Source: a virus. From it: a stretch of 64,000 nt of DNA. The stretch covers positions 20,888 to 84,887 of IMG/VR virus record IMGVR_UViG_3300046474_000470. One strand, written 5' to 3'. Below are positions 8,127-17,038 of this stretch, piece by piece. A program made the position numbers and the translations under genes. Position 1 is the stretch's first letter. Every line of letters begins with the position of its first letter. A model generated the notes under the pieces. That model was not told the origin of the DNA, made no database searches, and saw only the letters and a program-made list of their open reading frames with translations.

Positions 8127-9172
8127 ACGCCCTCTCTCTGCAGGTTTGCGGGCAGGGCCCGGTACTGATCCTCGAACCAGGCGCGGATCGATTCGAGCTT
8201 CTTCTGCGCCAGCGCATATGGGAACTGGGCGCCGGCGAACACGCAGTGCTTGAACTTCGTGGCGCTGATGATTTCAGGCACCAGCAAGTTGTGCCAGATC
8301 TGCAGCTTGCTGCGGTCGGTCATCGCAATGTCGTCGACGATCTCGATGCAGTCGCGATACACCTGCTCGGTGCGGCGCAGCAGCGGCAGATCCAGCGGCA
8401 GCAGCTTGAGCTGGGTGGCCAGCTCCGGGCAATGTCCGCCCAAGGTCAGGATGCGCAGCGCCTGCAAGGCGTAGTCCATGCCCTGGAACTCGGCGATGCG
8501 CCGGCGATGCACGTTCAGCACCGAGCGCAGCATCGCCAGCTGGTCGAAGCGGCACTCGTAATCGGCCTCGCCGCGGCTGGTCTCCAGCATATCCTGCACC
8601 ATGCCGGATACACTTTCGTCCCACGGCGACTCGCAGGCCGGCCGGCCGTTCTTGACGCCGATGATCGAGCGGTCGGGCAGGATGACGTGGTAGTTGTCCT
8701 CGTCGCTGACGACGTCCAGCACCGGCAGCGACTGGGCCGCGACGTGCGCGACCTCGATCGAGAACATGGCGCCGGCGGACATCTCGAGCCGGGCCGGGTA
8801 GCCGACTGGGACCGAGAAGAAGTAGGCGCGCTGGCCGAGCCGCACCTTGGGCATGCCCCAGCTGCAGTTGGCGAACGCGCCGCGCCGCATGGCGTTCGAC
8901 GGCCGGTACCAGAGGTCGTCCAGCGTCTTGAGCCAGAAGCGGCGCAGCAGCGCCTCGTCGACCGGCGCCGGCGCATTCAGGTAATCGGACAGAGGCACGC
9001 CGCCCAAGGTTGCCTTGGTCGCCAGCGGCGGCGCCACCCACGGCAGATCCACCAGCTCGACCCGGCCCGGGTTGCGCTCCTCTTCCGAGAGGGGAGACGC
9101 GACAAAAGCGGCCGAAACCGCTTTTGCCAGGGCCCGGACCTGCGCTGGTGCGCTGATCAGGTGCGAGCTCAT
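8102..9172 (-). CDS. Hypothetical replication-region protein (356 aa)
   Basis: Not recognised. A well-expressed-looking soluble protein starting MSSHLISAPAQVRALAKAV, with a central VILPDRSIIGVKNGRP beta segment and a helical C-terminal half rich in RR and LL pairs. It lies between the MazG-like and dNMP kinase genes. No nuclease, NTPase or zinc motif is visible. Its size and position make it a good candidate for a core, uncharacterised replication or nucleotide-pool function. Confidence 0.8.
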   Translation of the reverse strand: MSSHLISAPAQVRALAKAVSAAFVASPLSEEERNPGRVELVDLPWVAPPLATKATLGGVPLSDYLNAPAPVDEALLRRFWLKTLDDLWYRPSNAMRRGAFANCSWGMPKVRLGQRAYFFSVPVGYPARLEMSAGAMFSIEVAHVAAQSLPVLDVVSDEDNYHVILPDRSIIGVKNGRPACESPWDESVSGMVQDMLETSRGEADYECRFDQLAMLRSVLNVHRRRIAEFQGMDYALQALRILTLGGHCPELATQLKLLPLDLPLLRRTEQVYRDCIEIVDDIAMTDRSKLQIWHNLLVPEIISATKFKHCVFAGAQFPYALAQKKLESIRAWFEDQYRALPANLQREGVCKPVDTP

Positions 9173-9174
9173 GA

Positions 9175-9789
9175 TCAGCTATTCCGTGCGTCTTCGCCAC
9201 CCTTGTCGGCGCGCGCCTCGGCGGCCACGTCACTATAGGCTTCCGGGTAGCGCTCCTGCAGCTTGGCGATGTTGTCACGCGCGATGTCGATCAGCTCGGC
9301 GCCAATCAGGTGGGACAGGTCGACCAGGGCGATCAGGATCTGGCGCACTTCGAAGATCAGGTCGACGTCGCTCGGCTCGCCGACCAGCTCGTCCTCGACA
9401 CGCTGCGAGATGCGGCCGGCGGCGATCGTCAGGCGGCGCGAGACGCTGGCCAGATGGCCCTTCAGGCGGTCGCCGGTCGGCGGGTTGCCGGTAAGCGAGG
9501 TCGGCACGCGGCCGAACGCTTCGCCTTCTGGATCGAACTCGCGGGTGATGATCGGCAGGTACCACAGGACGTCGCCCGACTCTTCCTTCAGGTGGTCGCG
9601 CAGCGTGGTCTTGCCGTCCTTGTTCAGGTCGTCCAGCGACTTACCGTAGATGCAGATGCGCTTGATGATGGTGGCGATCTCGCCGGTCTCGGTGGCCACG
9701 CCCAAGGCGGCGTGCTCCATGCGAGCGAAGACGGTCGGCAGGGCTTTCTCGGTGCGTGCGGCGAGGGCAGGGTACTGTACGAAGTTCAT
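9175..9789 (-). CDS. MazG-like nucleotide pyrophosphohydrolase
   Basis: 204 aa. The N-terminal part has the all-alpha NTP-PPase signature: HAALGVATETGEIATIIKR followed by HLKEESGDVLWYLPII (EExxD-type metal ligands), and a C-terminal LQERYPEAYS typical of phage MazG-like proteins. It probably hydrolyses (d)NTPs to monophosphates or removes ppGpp-like signals; phage homologues are proposed to do either. Expressed with the replication genes. Confidence 0.85.
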   Translation of the reverse strand: MNFVQYPALAARTEKALPTVFARMEHAALGVATETGEIATIIKRICIYGKSLDDLNKDGKTTLRDHLKEESGDVLWYLPIITREFDPEGEAFGRVPTSLTGNPPTGDRLKGHLASVSRRLTIAAGRISQRVEDELVGEPSDVDLIFEVRQILIALVDLSHLIGAELIDIARDNIAKLQERYPEAYSDVAAEARADKGGEDARNS

Positions 9790-9805
9790 GGTGTGGGTCC
9801 TTTTC

Positions 9806-10522
9806 TTATTTCATCGTTTTGAGGGCTTTGTCGATCGAGGCCTTGAGATTCGCCTCGACACCTTCCTGCTTCCTGAACCACTGCAGGTATTCCTTGGGCG
9901 TATTCACCAGCAACTCGCCGCGGTGCTTGCCGAACGTCCAGCGATGGATCGTCGTCTCCTGCGTGGCGTGGAAGTCGCGCAAGGTGCGCCGACCGGCGCG
10001 GCCGATCAGCTCGCGCAGCAGGCGATGCGTGGTGGCCACGTCGGCCATCGCGCGGTGCGCCTCGTTCGGCGGGAAGCCGAAGTGCTCGCGCAAGGTCGTC
10101 AGCTTGTGGTTGGCGACCTCGGTGCCGATCAGGCGCCGCGCATGGAACAGCGTGCAGACGGACGAGACGATGTTGCCGATGGCGTGCAGGCGCTTGACGT
10201 CGAAGCTGGCGTTGTGGGCGATCAGCACGATGTCGCGGCCGTCGAAGGCGCCATCCAGGTGGCCGGGTGTCGAGACGAACTCGGCCATCGTCGGCGCGCT
10301 GGCGACCATCTCGTCGGTGATGTTGTGCACGGCCATGGCGCCGGGCTCGATCGGGCACTCGGGGTCGATCAGCGACTGGATCTCGCGGATCGTGTCCAGC
10401 GTGTCCGGACAGATCTCGCGGAAGGCGACCTCGCAGGCCGGGCCGGTCAGGCCAGTGGTTTCGGTATCGGCGATGACCCAGGCGATCTCGCGGACTTCTT
10501 CTTGTGGTTGTTGCATGTCCAA
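9806..10522 (-). CDS. DEDD 3'-5' exonuclease (DnaQ-like) with C-terminal DUF3820-like tail
   Basis: 238 aa. Exo I VIADTETTGL (about 17-26), Exo II LIAHNASFDVKRL, Exo III HRAMADVATTHRLL with the HxxxxD pair, as in the DNA polymerase III epsilon family. The C-terminus has FGKHRGELLVNTPKEYLQW, a motif found at the end of many phage exonucleases (DUF3820-like). The TTG at 10522 sits 7 nt after AGGAG; the ATG at 10516 is an alternative 6 nt downstream. A second DEDD enzyme occurs at 36361-36897. Confidence 0.88.
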   Translation of the reverse strand: MDMQQPQEEVREIAWVIADTETTGLTGPACEVAFREICPDTLDTIREIQSLIDPECPIEPGAMAVHNITDEMVASAPTMAEFVSTPGHLDGAFDGRDIVLIAHNASFDVKRLHAIGNIVSSVCTLFHARRLIGTEVANHKLTTLREHFGFPPNEAHRAMADVATTHRLLRELIGRAGRRTLRDFHATQETTIHRWTFGKHRGELLVNTPKEYLQWFRKQEGVEANLKASIDKALKTMK

Positions 10523-10538
10523 GTTGTGGCTCCTGTAG

Positions 10539-10566
10539 AAAAGGGACCTCCGAAGAGGTCCCTTTT
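10539..10566 (-). terminator. Intrinsic terminator with UUCG loop
   Basis: Perfect 12-bp inverted repeat (AAAAGGGACCTC / GAGGTCCCTTTT) around a loop that reads TTCG on the minus strand, ending in a T tract. It lies 18 bp after the stop of the 10585-11376 gene and before the exonuclease gene, so it should limit read-through from that gene. Confidence 0.85.
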
Positions 10567-10584
10567 GGGTGGTGTGAAGGTCGC

Positions 10585-11376
10585 TTACGCGGCTTCGTAG
10601 CGGCTGAAGTCGGCCACGGTCCAGGACATGGTGCCCTTGGTCTGGACGTTGCAGTTGATACGCACGACCTGCGCACCTTCCGGAGCGATCATGCTCTTGC
10701 CGATCTTGAAGGCCTGGTCCATCTGGTAGCGCTTGAACGAGCCTTTCGAGGTCGGCGCCAGCGACAGCTGCACCAGCGTGTCCTGCAGTTCCGGCAGGGT
10801 CTTGCGGCCCTTGTCGCCCAGGTCGACCAGCGCGCCGGCGATCACCAGACGCTCGGAGATCTTGGCCTGGTCGAAGCCTGCGTCCTTCAGGGCCTGCAGG
10901 TGCGCCTTGACGTCTTCACCCTGCGTGGTGGTAACGCCGTCGTCCGAGTAGCGGACATGCTCTTTCGCCTCGTCGCCATCGACGCCCGGCGACACGACCC
11001 ACTGATCCTGGAACGACAGGATCTCGAGAGCGATGGAGTCGCCCAGCGCCTTGCCGGTCTGCTTGTCCATCACGTTGCCGTTGGTGATCACCAGGTTGCG
11101 CAGGGTGTCCCACTCGACGCGGAAGGCATCCTTCAGCAGTTCCAGCGGGTTGACCATCGGCGCCGAACGGGCCACCTGCGAGCCGGCCGGAACTGCGACG
11201 GCGGTGCCGGGCGACTTGGCTTCTTCAGCCGGCTTGGTGGCGGCATGGGCTGCAGCAGCGGCGGCCAGACGCGCCTGAGCCTGCGCCTTGACGTCGACCG
11301 TGGTTTCGACGCCGACGTTCTCGCCGTCCGGAGCTTCGAAAGACGGAGTGGTGTTGGTGTTTTTGTTCAGTGCCAT
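10585..11376 (-). CDS. Monocistronic hypothetical protein, candidate ssDNA-binding protein (263 aa)
   Basis: The start at 11376 (MALNKN) is chosen because GAGG lies 8 nt upstream. The N-terminal 70 residues are low-complexity, Ala/Thr/Lys-rich and probably disordered. The rest is a mixed alpha/beta domain ending in a beta-rich stretch (AQVVRINCNVQTKGTMSWTVADF). The gene has its own near-consensus promoter and its own strong UUCG terminator, so it should be made in large amounts apart from its neighbours. That pattern, next to primase, exonuclease and polymerase, suggests an ssDNA-binding or other stoichiometric replication protein. No OB-fold signature could be confirmed by eye. Confidence 0.8.
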   Translation of the reverse strand: MALNKNTNTTPSFEAPDGENVGVETTVDVKAQAQARLAAAAAAHAATKPAEEAKSPGTAVAVPAGSQVARSAPMVNPLELLKDAFRVEWDTLRNLVITNGNVMDKQTGKALGDSIALEILSFQDQWVVSPGVDGDEAKEHVRYSDDGVTTTQGEDVKAHLQALKDAGFDQAKISERLVIAGALVDLGDKGRKTLPELQDTLVQLSLAPTSKGSFKRYQMDQAFKIGKSMIAPEGAQVVRINCNVQTKGTMSWTVADFSRYEAA

Positions 11377-11445
11377 TTTCATTACCTCTATCAGATTTAA
11401 GTGGTGCCGAGCCATTTATATCCCCGCTCGGCTTGGGGAGAAATC

Positions 11446-11474
11446 AGTATGGCAAACTTTTTTCCGCGTGTCAA
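11446..11474 (-). promoter_or_regulatory. Sigma70-type promoter for the 10585-11376 gene
   Basis: Reading the minus strand: TTGACA, 17-nt spacer, CATACT, with TGC directly before the -10 (extended -10). It lies just after the primase-helicase stop, and transcription would begin about 60 nt before the ATG at 11376. Confidence 0.8.
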
Positions 11475-14408
11475 TTATTCTTTGAAGACATCCACGCCAA
11501 GCCGCGCGAGTTCGTCAGCATCGAAGATGAACACGCCCGGCACCTGCAGCTTGTCGCCGGTGCCGCGCTTGACGAAGGCCGAGCAGTCCTGGATCGAGTG
11601 CGCGAAGGATTCGAAACCGCCGAACAGCGCCTCCTGCCCCGTCGCGCGGCAGTGCATCCGGTACCGCTGGTACGCCGGCCGCACGGCGATCTCGATGCAG
11701 GGCTTGCTGCCGAGGGTGGTGAATGCGTATTCGAAGTTCTTCCGGATCGCGTCCGCCCGTTCGGCCTCGATGTGGTGGCTCATGCTGCTGATCTCGGACA
11801 GGACCTTGATATACTCCGGCGTGGTCGCCGCCTGCAGGTCGCCCAGGCGGGAGAACACACCCTGCTCCATCTCGGCCATCAGGCCGTCGAGCTCGGGGCC
11901 GATCGCCTCGTTCACGAGGTTGCGCAGCTGGCGGAACCCGAAGCGCGCCACGGTGTGGTTGTAGACCGGGCGCTCCTTGGTATTCTGCTTGTCCTTCAGC
12001 ACCTCGGCATCGACGCCGCCCTTCAGGTCCTCCTCGGACAGCATGAACTGGCGCTTCGCCTCGGCATACAGCGCGTCGAACTCCTCGACGAAACTGCTGG
12101 CCACGCCACCCTCGATGATGCTCATGGCGAGGTACTGGCCCAGGATGCCGAGCAGGTGCTTGTGGCGCCAGAACTCCTGCCAGTGCGCGTGGTTCTTCAG
12201 GTGCTGGCTCTGGGGAGGGCGGGCCAGCGTCACCAGCACCACACGCTCCATCACCGCAGCCTCCTCTTCAGCAGCCTCGGCGATGAACGCCATCGGCGCG
12301 GCCATCTGCGAGAACTGCAGCACGCGATAGTCGTCGCTCTCGCGGGAGCCGCCGCCGCGCGCCTGGTCACGCTGGTTGTAGACGTCGCGCAGCAGGCCCT
12401 TGAGCGCGTCGAGGCGCACCTTCTGCATCACATGCGGCTTGTACTCGTCAAGCACCAGCGGGATCGACGACGACGCCATCAGGTGCTGCAGCAGCGCGAA
12501 GTTGGTCGAGCCGGGCGAGAGCGGGCGCGGCTCGCCCTTCCAGTAGAACATCGAGCCGATGCCCAGCTGGATCTCGGTCTTGCCCAGGCCGGCCGGGCCG
12601 TTGACGTGCAGCAGCGGGAACTTGCCGTAGTGCTTCTGGAACAGCTGCTTCCAGAAGCAGGCCGTGTACCAGCCCAACAGCTTGCCCAGGACTTCAGGGC
12701 GCTGGCAGGAGAACAGGTGGCGCAAGGTGTCGGTCAGCAGCTCCTTGTTGCCCGGCTCGCCCAGCCAGCTGGCCAGCGCCGGCGCGTTCGAGATGTCGGT
12801 CTTGAACACGCCGCGCGGATCCGGATAGCCGGCGAACTTGATCTTCAGGCCGGTCTCCTCGATGCGCGGCTCGAGCCGCACGCCGTGGCCGTCGGCCCAG
12901 ACCATGAACGGCTCGCGCAGCAGCGGGTTTTCGTGGTGCGGAATCGTGATCATGTCGAGGCCCTCGCGGTCTACGACATAGCTGATATTCCCTTTCTTCT
13001 TGGCTTGTTCGACAAAGCGCATCATTACCGTCCTTACTTCGGCGTCCGTCCCTTGGAAGGCGTGACCATATTTCGACACGAAGCGGTTGAAGGGCACCAG
13101 GCCGCTGAACATGTCGCTCTCCAGCGTAATGTTGCCCACCTGCTTGCCATTGACCAGCACCACCGCGTCGTAGCCGATGATCTGGTCGCTCTCGCTCGAC
13201 ATCAGAATCGAGGCGGCGTCGAACGACACCGCGCAAATCCGCTTCTTGCCGTGCTCCGTGTCCTTGTAGACGCCGTACTTCGACAGCGTCACGCCCTTGG
13301 CGACATCGGCATACTCGTCCTGCTGCAGCTCGGGGTCATCCAGCTGCGTCATCGCGTTGTCGATCTCGTCCTTGATCTCTTCCTTCGTGGCACGGATGCC
13401 GTCAAGGTCCGGCGCCGGGTGGCACAGCAGCGACTTGATGGCGCCGACCGAGAATTCGTAGCAGGCGTTGCCGTCCATGTAGCGGTGCATCCGGCGCAAC
13501 TCGTCGGCGCGCTTTTGCGGCGTGCCGTAGCGGCTGCCGTCGCCCTGGTGGTTTTCGATCAGGCCCTGGCACTCAACGATGAAGCGCTCCTCCGACAGGC
13601 CGGCGGCCACCGCGGCGATCGCCAGCTGGGTCGAGATCTGCTGGAAGCCGATGTTGGCCTTGAAGCCCAGGCCGGCCATCATCCAGCGGATCGATTCGCA
13701 GCCAGCCTTCTCGCGCACGGCAGGGTCCGGCTTGAAGCGTGCGCGTTTCTTGAGCAGCTCGTCGACCTTCTGGGCCGCCTTGGAGAACTCGATCGAGAGC
13801 TTCACACAGAACTGGGCCGGCTTGACCGGGACCGGGTCGCGCGGCGCCGACGACAGGGCGACCGCAAGTTCGGGCGTCATGTCGCGCATCTCCTGCACCG
13901 TGATCGGCACCTTGTAGCGACCGTTGGAGCGCTGCACGTTCGGTTGGCGCCACATGCGGCCGCGCCCGGAGGAGTAGATGCGCAAGTCGAGGGTCGTGAC
14001 CGACAGCTCCAGCGCGATCTCGCGGTAGATCATCGGCAGGCCGATCACCGGCTTGACCTTCTCCATGAAGACCGCCTGTGGCACTTCGATGTGAAAACCC
14101 CGTCCGCCGGTGGTGAACAGGCGACACATCTCGAGGTCGACGCCGAGCTCGACCAGCTTGTCGAGGAACTCGTTGACCTTCTCGATCACCAGCTGCTCGT
14201 CATCCGAGTCGAAGTCAAAATACAGCGGGCCATCATAGGCCAGCTTCAGCTTTTCCTCGAACGGCAGGTCGTCGACCAGCTTGGAGACCGACAGCACGGT
14301 CATGAGCATCGGCTTGAGGTCAGCGATGATCTGGTCGCGGTGCGAAACCGGAGTAGGCTGCCAGTATTCCTCGCCGCCCTGAATTTGGTAGTAGTGGAAT
14401 CCGCTCAT
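11475..14408 (-). CDS. Primase-helicase: AEP-like primase domain fused to P-loop helicase
   Basis: 977 aa from the ATG at 14408, which has TGAGG 5 nt upstream. The N-terminal part carries archaeo-eukaryotic primase motifs: LYFDFDSDD (Asp65/Asp67), GGRGFHIEV (His106), and DLRIYSSGRGRMWRQ (Asp141 and basic residues). A long linker region follows. The C-terminal part is a P-loop ATPase with Walker A GPAGLGKT (604-611) and Walker B LVLDE (651-655), like DUF927-type and other phage primase-associated helicases. It probably synthesises primers and unwinds the fork for the polymerase at 3403-6930. No TOPRIM primase is seen, so this is likely the only primase in the window. Confidence 0.88.
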   Translation of the reverse strand: MSGFHYYQIQGGEEYWQPTPVSHRDQIIADLKPMLMTVLSVSKLVDDLPFEEKLKLAYDGPLYFDFDSDDEQLVIEKVNEFLDKLVELGVDLEMCRLFTTGGRGFHIEVPQAVFMEKVKPVIGLPMIYREIALELSVTTLDLRIYSSGRGRMWRQPNVQRSNGRYKVPITVQEMRDMTPELAVALSSAPRDPVPVKPAQFCVKLSIEFSKAAQKVDELLKKRARFKPDPAVREKAGCESIRWMMAGLGFKANIGFQQISTQLAIAAVAAGLSEERFIVECQGLIENHQGDGSRYGTPQKRADELRRMHRYMDGNACYEFSVGAIKSLLCHPAPDLDGIRATKEEIKDEIDNAMTQLDDPELQQDEYADVAKGVTLSKYGVYKDTEHGKKRICAVSFDAASILMSSESDQIIGYDAVVLVNGKQVGNITLESDMFSGLVPFNRFVSKYGHAFQGTDAEVRTVMMRFVEQAKKKGNISYVVDREGLDMITIPHHENPLLREPFMVWADGHGVRLEPRIEETGLKIKFAGYPDPRGVFKTDISNAPALASWLGEPGNKELLTDTLRHLFSCQRPEVLGKLLGWYTACFWKQLFQKHYGKFPLLHVNGPAGLGKTEIQLGIGSMFYWKGEPRPLSPGSTNFALLQHLMASSSIPLVLDEYKPHVMQKVRLDALKGLLRDVYNQRDQARGGGSRESDDYRVLQFSQMAAPMAFIAEAAEEEAAVMERVVLVTLARPPQSQHLKNHAHWQEFWRHKHLLGILGQYLAMSIIEGGVASSFVEEFDALYAEAKRQFMLSEEDLKGGVDAEVLKDKQNTKERPVYNHTVARFGFRQLRNLVNEAIGPELDGLMAEMEQGVFSRLGDLQAATTPEYIKVLSEISSMSHHIEAERADAIRKNFEYAFTTLGSKPCIEIAVRPAYQRYRMHCRATGQEALFGGFESFAHSIQDCSAFVKRGTGDKLQVPGVFIFDADELARLGVDVFKE

Positions 14409-14415
14409 GCCGGCC

Positions 14416-14904
14416 TCACAGTTCAACGTCGGGCCAGAGGGCGCGGAACTCCTTCACGGGTGTCAAGTGGTGCGCACCCACCTCGCTACCGGCCGATCGG
14501 ACCAGCATCGGCAAGGTGGTGTGCCAGGAACCCATCGGGTTGTCGAACACGATGGGGGCGTGGCGCACTTCGGCGAAGGCCGGCAGCCAGGCATAGACGT
14601 CAGGCAGGACTTCGCGCGGGTGGGCGCTGACCTTGATGACGGTGCTGGTGGTGTTGCTGGAAAGGATCACGGTCAGGCCGGCGGTGAAGGAAGCTTCGAT
14701 GCCGGTGACGCGGTAAATGCTGAGAATCTGAGGGCCGGTCTTGGTCAGACGCCAGGCGACGAAAGCGCGTTGCTCGCCGACCACAAACAGCACCGGCTTG
14801 CGGTCGCTGTGCTTCCAGTTCGGGTCGCCTCCCATGCGGGCGTCGAGCCACTGGGCTTGCAGACTGAGGCGTTCAGCTCTGCTGAGCACACCTGTGTTGT
14901 GCAT
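14416..14904 (-). CDS. Hypothetical protein (162 aa)
   Basis: Not recognised. Beta-rich protein (LFVVGEQRAFVAWRL, GLTVILSSNTTSTVIKV) with no catalytic motif. It ends 7 bp before the primase-helicase start, so the two are probably co-translated from one leftward mRNA. Confidence 0.75.
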   Translation of the reverse strand: MHNTGVLSRAERLSLQAQWLDARMGGDPNWKHSDRKPVLFVVGEQRAFVAWRLTKTGPQILSIYRVTGIEASFTAGLTVILSSNTTSTVIKVSAHPREVLPDVYAWLPAFAEVRHAPIVFDNPMGSWHTTLPMLVRSAGSEVGAHHLTPVKEFRALWPDVEL

Positions 14905-14961
14905 TTTGTAATCCTTTATTGGTGAACTGCAATTTGAACGGAGAATTCTACAGCGAATTTC

Positions 14962-16404
14962 CTACAGGCAAAGTAAATCTTTGATGCCCTGCTTCGAGCC
15001 GGCTGCCCGGTTGACCAGCTCGTCGTTGTTTTGCAGGCTCTTGAGCAGCTTTTCCTGGATCGTGCCGCGCGCGATCAGGAGCCTGTTGTTGGGCGGGTAG
15101 CGCTGGCCTTTCCGGTCGATCCGGCCGGTCGACTGGATGAACGGGATGGTCGTGGTCGGGATCTGGATGAACGCCGCCTCCCAGCACATGTACTGCGGGT
15201 TCAGGCCGGCGCCGGCGCTGCCCGGCTGCGCCGTCAGGCACACCGTGTCCGGATCCTCCATGAACTGCTTGATCGACTTCTTCGAATCGACCTCGGAGAA
15301 CGCCATCACGCCGCGCTTGCCAATTTTCGCAAGTCGGGCATCCATGTGTTCGCCGATCAGCCGGGATACGCTGCGGTGCGTGGTCCAGAGGATCAGCTTG
15401 CTGGCCGGCCGCGCCACGCCGTCGATCAGCGTGGTGCCGCCCAGGTCGATCTCGTCGGCGATCTCGTCGACCAGGTCGAACACCGCGGAGCGTTTCGTCG
15501 GGTCGCCGGCGAAGTAGCCGAAGTCCAGTACGATCTGCTGCGCGGCGTGATATAGCCTCGTCGCCGTGGTGGCGTCGATCTTGCCGCCGTCGTCCAGCAG
15601 CAGCAGCTGCTCCTCCATCAGGCGCTTGTACAGCGCCATGTGCTCCTTCGACAGGTCGTAGTAGATCGGGATGACGCGGCCCTTCGGCAGCGCCGAATGC
15701 ACCTCCTCCTTCGTGCGGTGGATGCGCCGCAGGTTCAAGTTCGCCTGCAGCAGGTCGAGGTTGTGCCACTCGGTCGGCTGCTTGAAGATATCGCGCTCCT
15801 TGACGTGGATGTTCTCGAACTGGGTATAGGTCGAGTAGACGTCCGGCGAATTGAGCTTGATGTAGGCGTAGTGGTCGCCCACCTTGCTGGCGATCGTGCC
15901 CGACATCAGCAGCAGGTCGCGCGACATCGAGAAGCTGCGTACGTGCTTGAACAGCACGCCGCGGCCCTTCAGGTTCTGGCATTCGTCGACCACGGTGAAC
16001 ACGTTGGCGTGTGCCATCTCCTTCGACAGCCGCTGGATGTCATTGTTGAAAAGCTGGTAGCTGGTCACCAGCCACTGCGCGCCGTCCAGATCCAGCTGGG
16101 CGCGCACTTTCGGCGAGCCGGTGTAGTCGACGACGCGGCCGGCGCCCGGAATGCTCTCCAGCCAGGCCACCCACTGGGCGACCAGGATGGGCGGCACCAG
16201 GATCACGTTGATGTCGTTCTGCAGCATCAGGGCGACGGCCGTGGCGATCACGGTCTTGCCGTAGCCGACAGGAAGGTCGGCCAGCGCGCGGCGCCAAACT
16301 GCGGCGCGCACGATGTCTTCCTTCTGCAGCTGCTCCAGCACCATCACGCCGCCCATCGGGTGGGGGAACGGGTAGGTCTCGATGACCTGTTCGAGCGTCA
16401 GCAT
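14962..16404 (-). CDS. SNF2-type superfamily 2 helicase
   Basis: 480 aa. Motif I LPVGYGKT (44-51), motif II VVDECQ (138-143), motif III LMSGT, and motif VI IQSTGRIDRKGQ near residue 420, which is typical of the SNF2/Rad54-like group and of phage DEAD/DEAH-like helicases such as the T4 UvsW type. It probably translocates on duplex DNA during replication restart or recombination. DECQ instead of DEAH is common in SNF2 phage members. It overlaps the preceding gene by 7 bp. Confidence 0.9.
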   Translation of the reverse strand: MLTLEQVIETYPFPHPMGGVMVLEQLQKEDIVRAAVWRRALADLPVGYGKTVIATAVALMLQNDINVILVPPILVAQWVAWLESIPGAGRVVDYTGSPKVRAQLDLDGAQWLVTSYQLFNNDIQRLSKEMAHANVFTVVDECQNLKGRGVLFKHVRSFSMSRDLLLMSGTIASKVGDHYAYIKLNSPDVYSTYTQFENIHVKERDIFKQPTEWHNLDLLQANLNLRRIHRTKEEVHSALPKGRVIPIYYDLSKEHMALYKRLMEEQLLLLDDGGKIDATTATRLYHAAQQIVLDFGYFAGDPTKRSAVFDLVDEIADEIDLGGTTLIDGVARPASKLILWTTHRSVSRLIGEHMDARLAKIGKRGVMAFSEVDSKKSIKQFMEDPDTVCLTAQPGSAGAGLNPQYMCWEAAFIQIPTTTIPFIQSTGRIDRKGQRYPPNNRLLIARGTIQEKLLKSLQNNDELVNRAAGSKQGIKDLLCL

Positions 16405-16841
16405 CGCAACCTCCTTCCGGCCAGCAGCTTGAGCAGCGGGTAGGCCTGCTCAAGTCCCGACCCTACCGGCCAGTCCGGCAGCCGATCGTAGAACTGCTGC
16501 AGCGTCAGGATGCCGGCCACGTCGATCAGCGGCTCGCCGCCGAGCAGCGCGCGCCCGGCCTGCACCGTGATGAGCGTGTACAGGCCGTTCTCGGTGGCGC
16601 TGTAGGAATGCGGCGGCCGATCCATCTCCATCGACAGCCACAGCAGGTTGGCGGCGCCCGGGCTGTCATGCGCCGCAAGGCCGAAACCCTGCGGCGCACC
16701 GTCGCTCGGCCTGGACCAGACCCAGCTGCGCGGGTTGCGCATCCAGAAGGGACTTCCAAGGTGTGCGCAGAGCGCGCGCACCTTGTCCATCTCCGGGCTG
16801 TGATCTGGCTCAGGCTTGTTCTGGAAGAACAGCGGCATCAT
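16398..16841 (-). CDS. Hypothetical protein (147 aa)
   Basis: Not recognised. Trp-rich N-terminal half (FWMRNPRSWVWSRP) and a C-terminal helical part. It overlaps both neighbours and is probably expressed with the SNF2 helicase. Confidence 0.72.
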   Translation of the reverse strand: MMPLFFQNKPEPDHSPEMDKVRALCAHLGSPFWMRNPRSWVWSRPSDGAPQGFGLAAHDSPGAANLLWLSMEMDRPPHSYSATENGLYTLITVQAGRALLGGEPLIDVAGILTLQQFYDRLPDWPVGSGLEQAYPLLKLLAGRRLRC

Positions 16842-17038
16842 GCGACGGCGCGCTCGAGCGCAGGGTTGCGCGCCGGCAGCGGGTGCCAGCCCATGTAGCG
16901 CCGGTTGCTGCCGGTGGCGGGACCTTTCCAGGGCCCCACCGTGACAGTGCCGTCGCGCTCCAGCAGCAGCACGCGCTCGTTCAACGGTGCCGGGTTGACG
17001 TAATCGAACTGCAGATCGTTGCGGGTGTGGTTTCTCAT
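16838..17038 (-). CDS. Small hypothetical protein (66 aa)
   Basis: The ATG at 17038 overlaps the deaminase stop (ATGA), which decides the start. Beta-rich: RVLLLERDGTVTVGPWKG, then YMGWHPLP. The GxW-x-G...GWxPLP pattern occurs in small phage proteins of unknown function. Confidence 0.72.
   Translation of the reverse strand: MRNHTRNDLQFDYVNPAPLNERVLLLERDGTVTVGPWKGPATGSNRRYMGWHPLPARNPALERAVA

Noticed and set aside
11370-14630. A 1086-codon open frame on the plus strand opposite the primase-helicase
   Set aside because: It is a GC-codon shadow: the product is an Arg/His/Leu/Val-rich string without domains, there is no ribosome-binding site, and the minus-strand gene has clear motifs.
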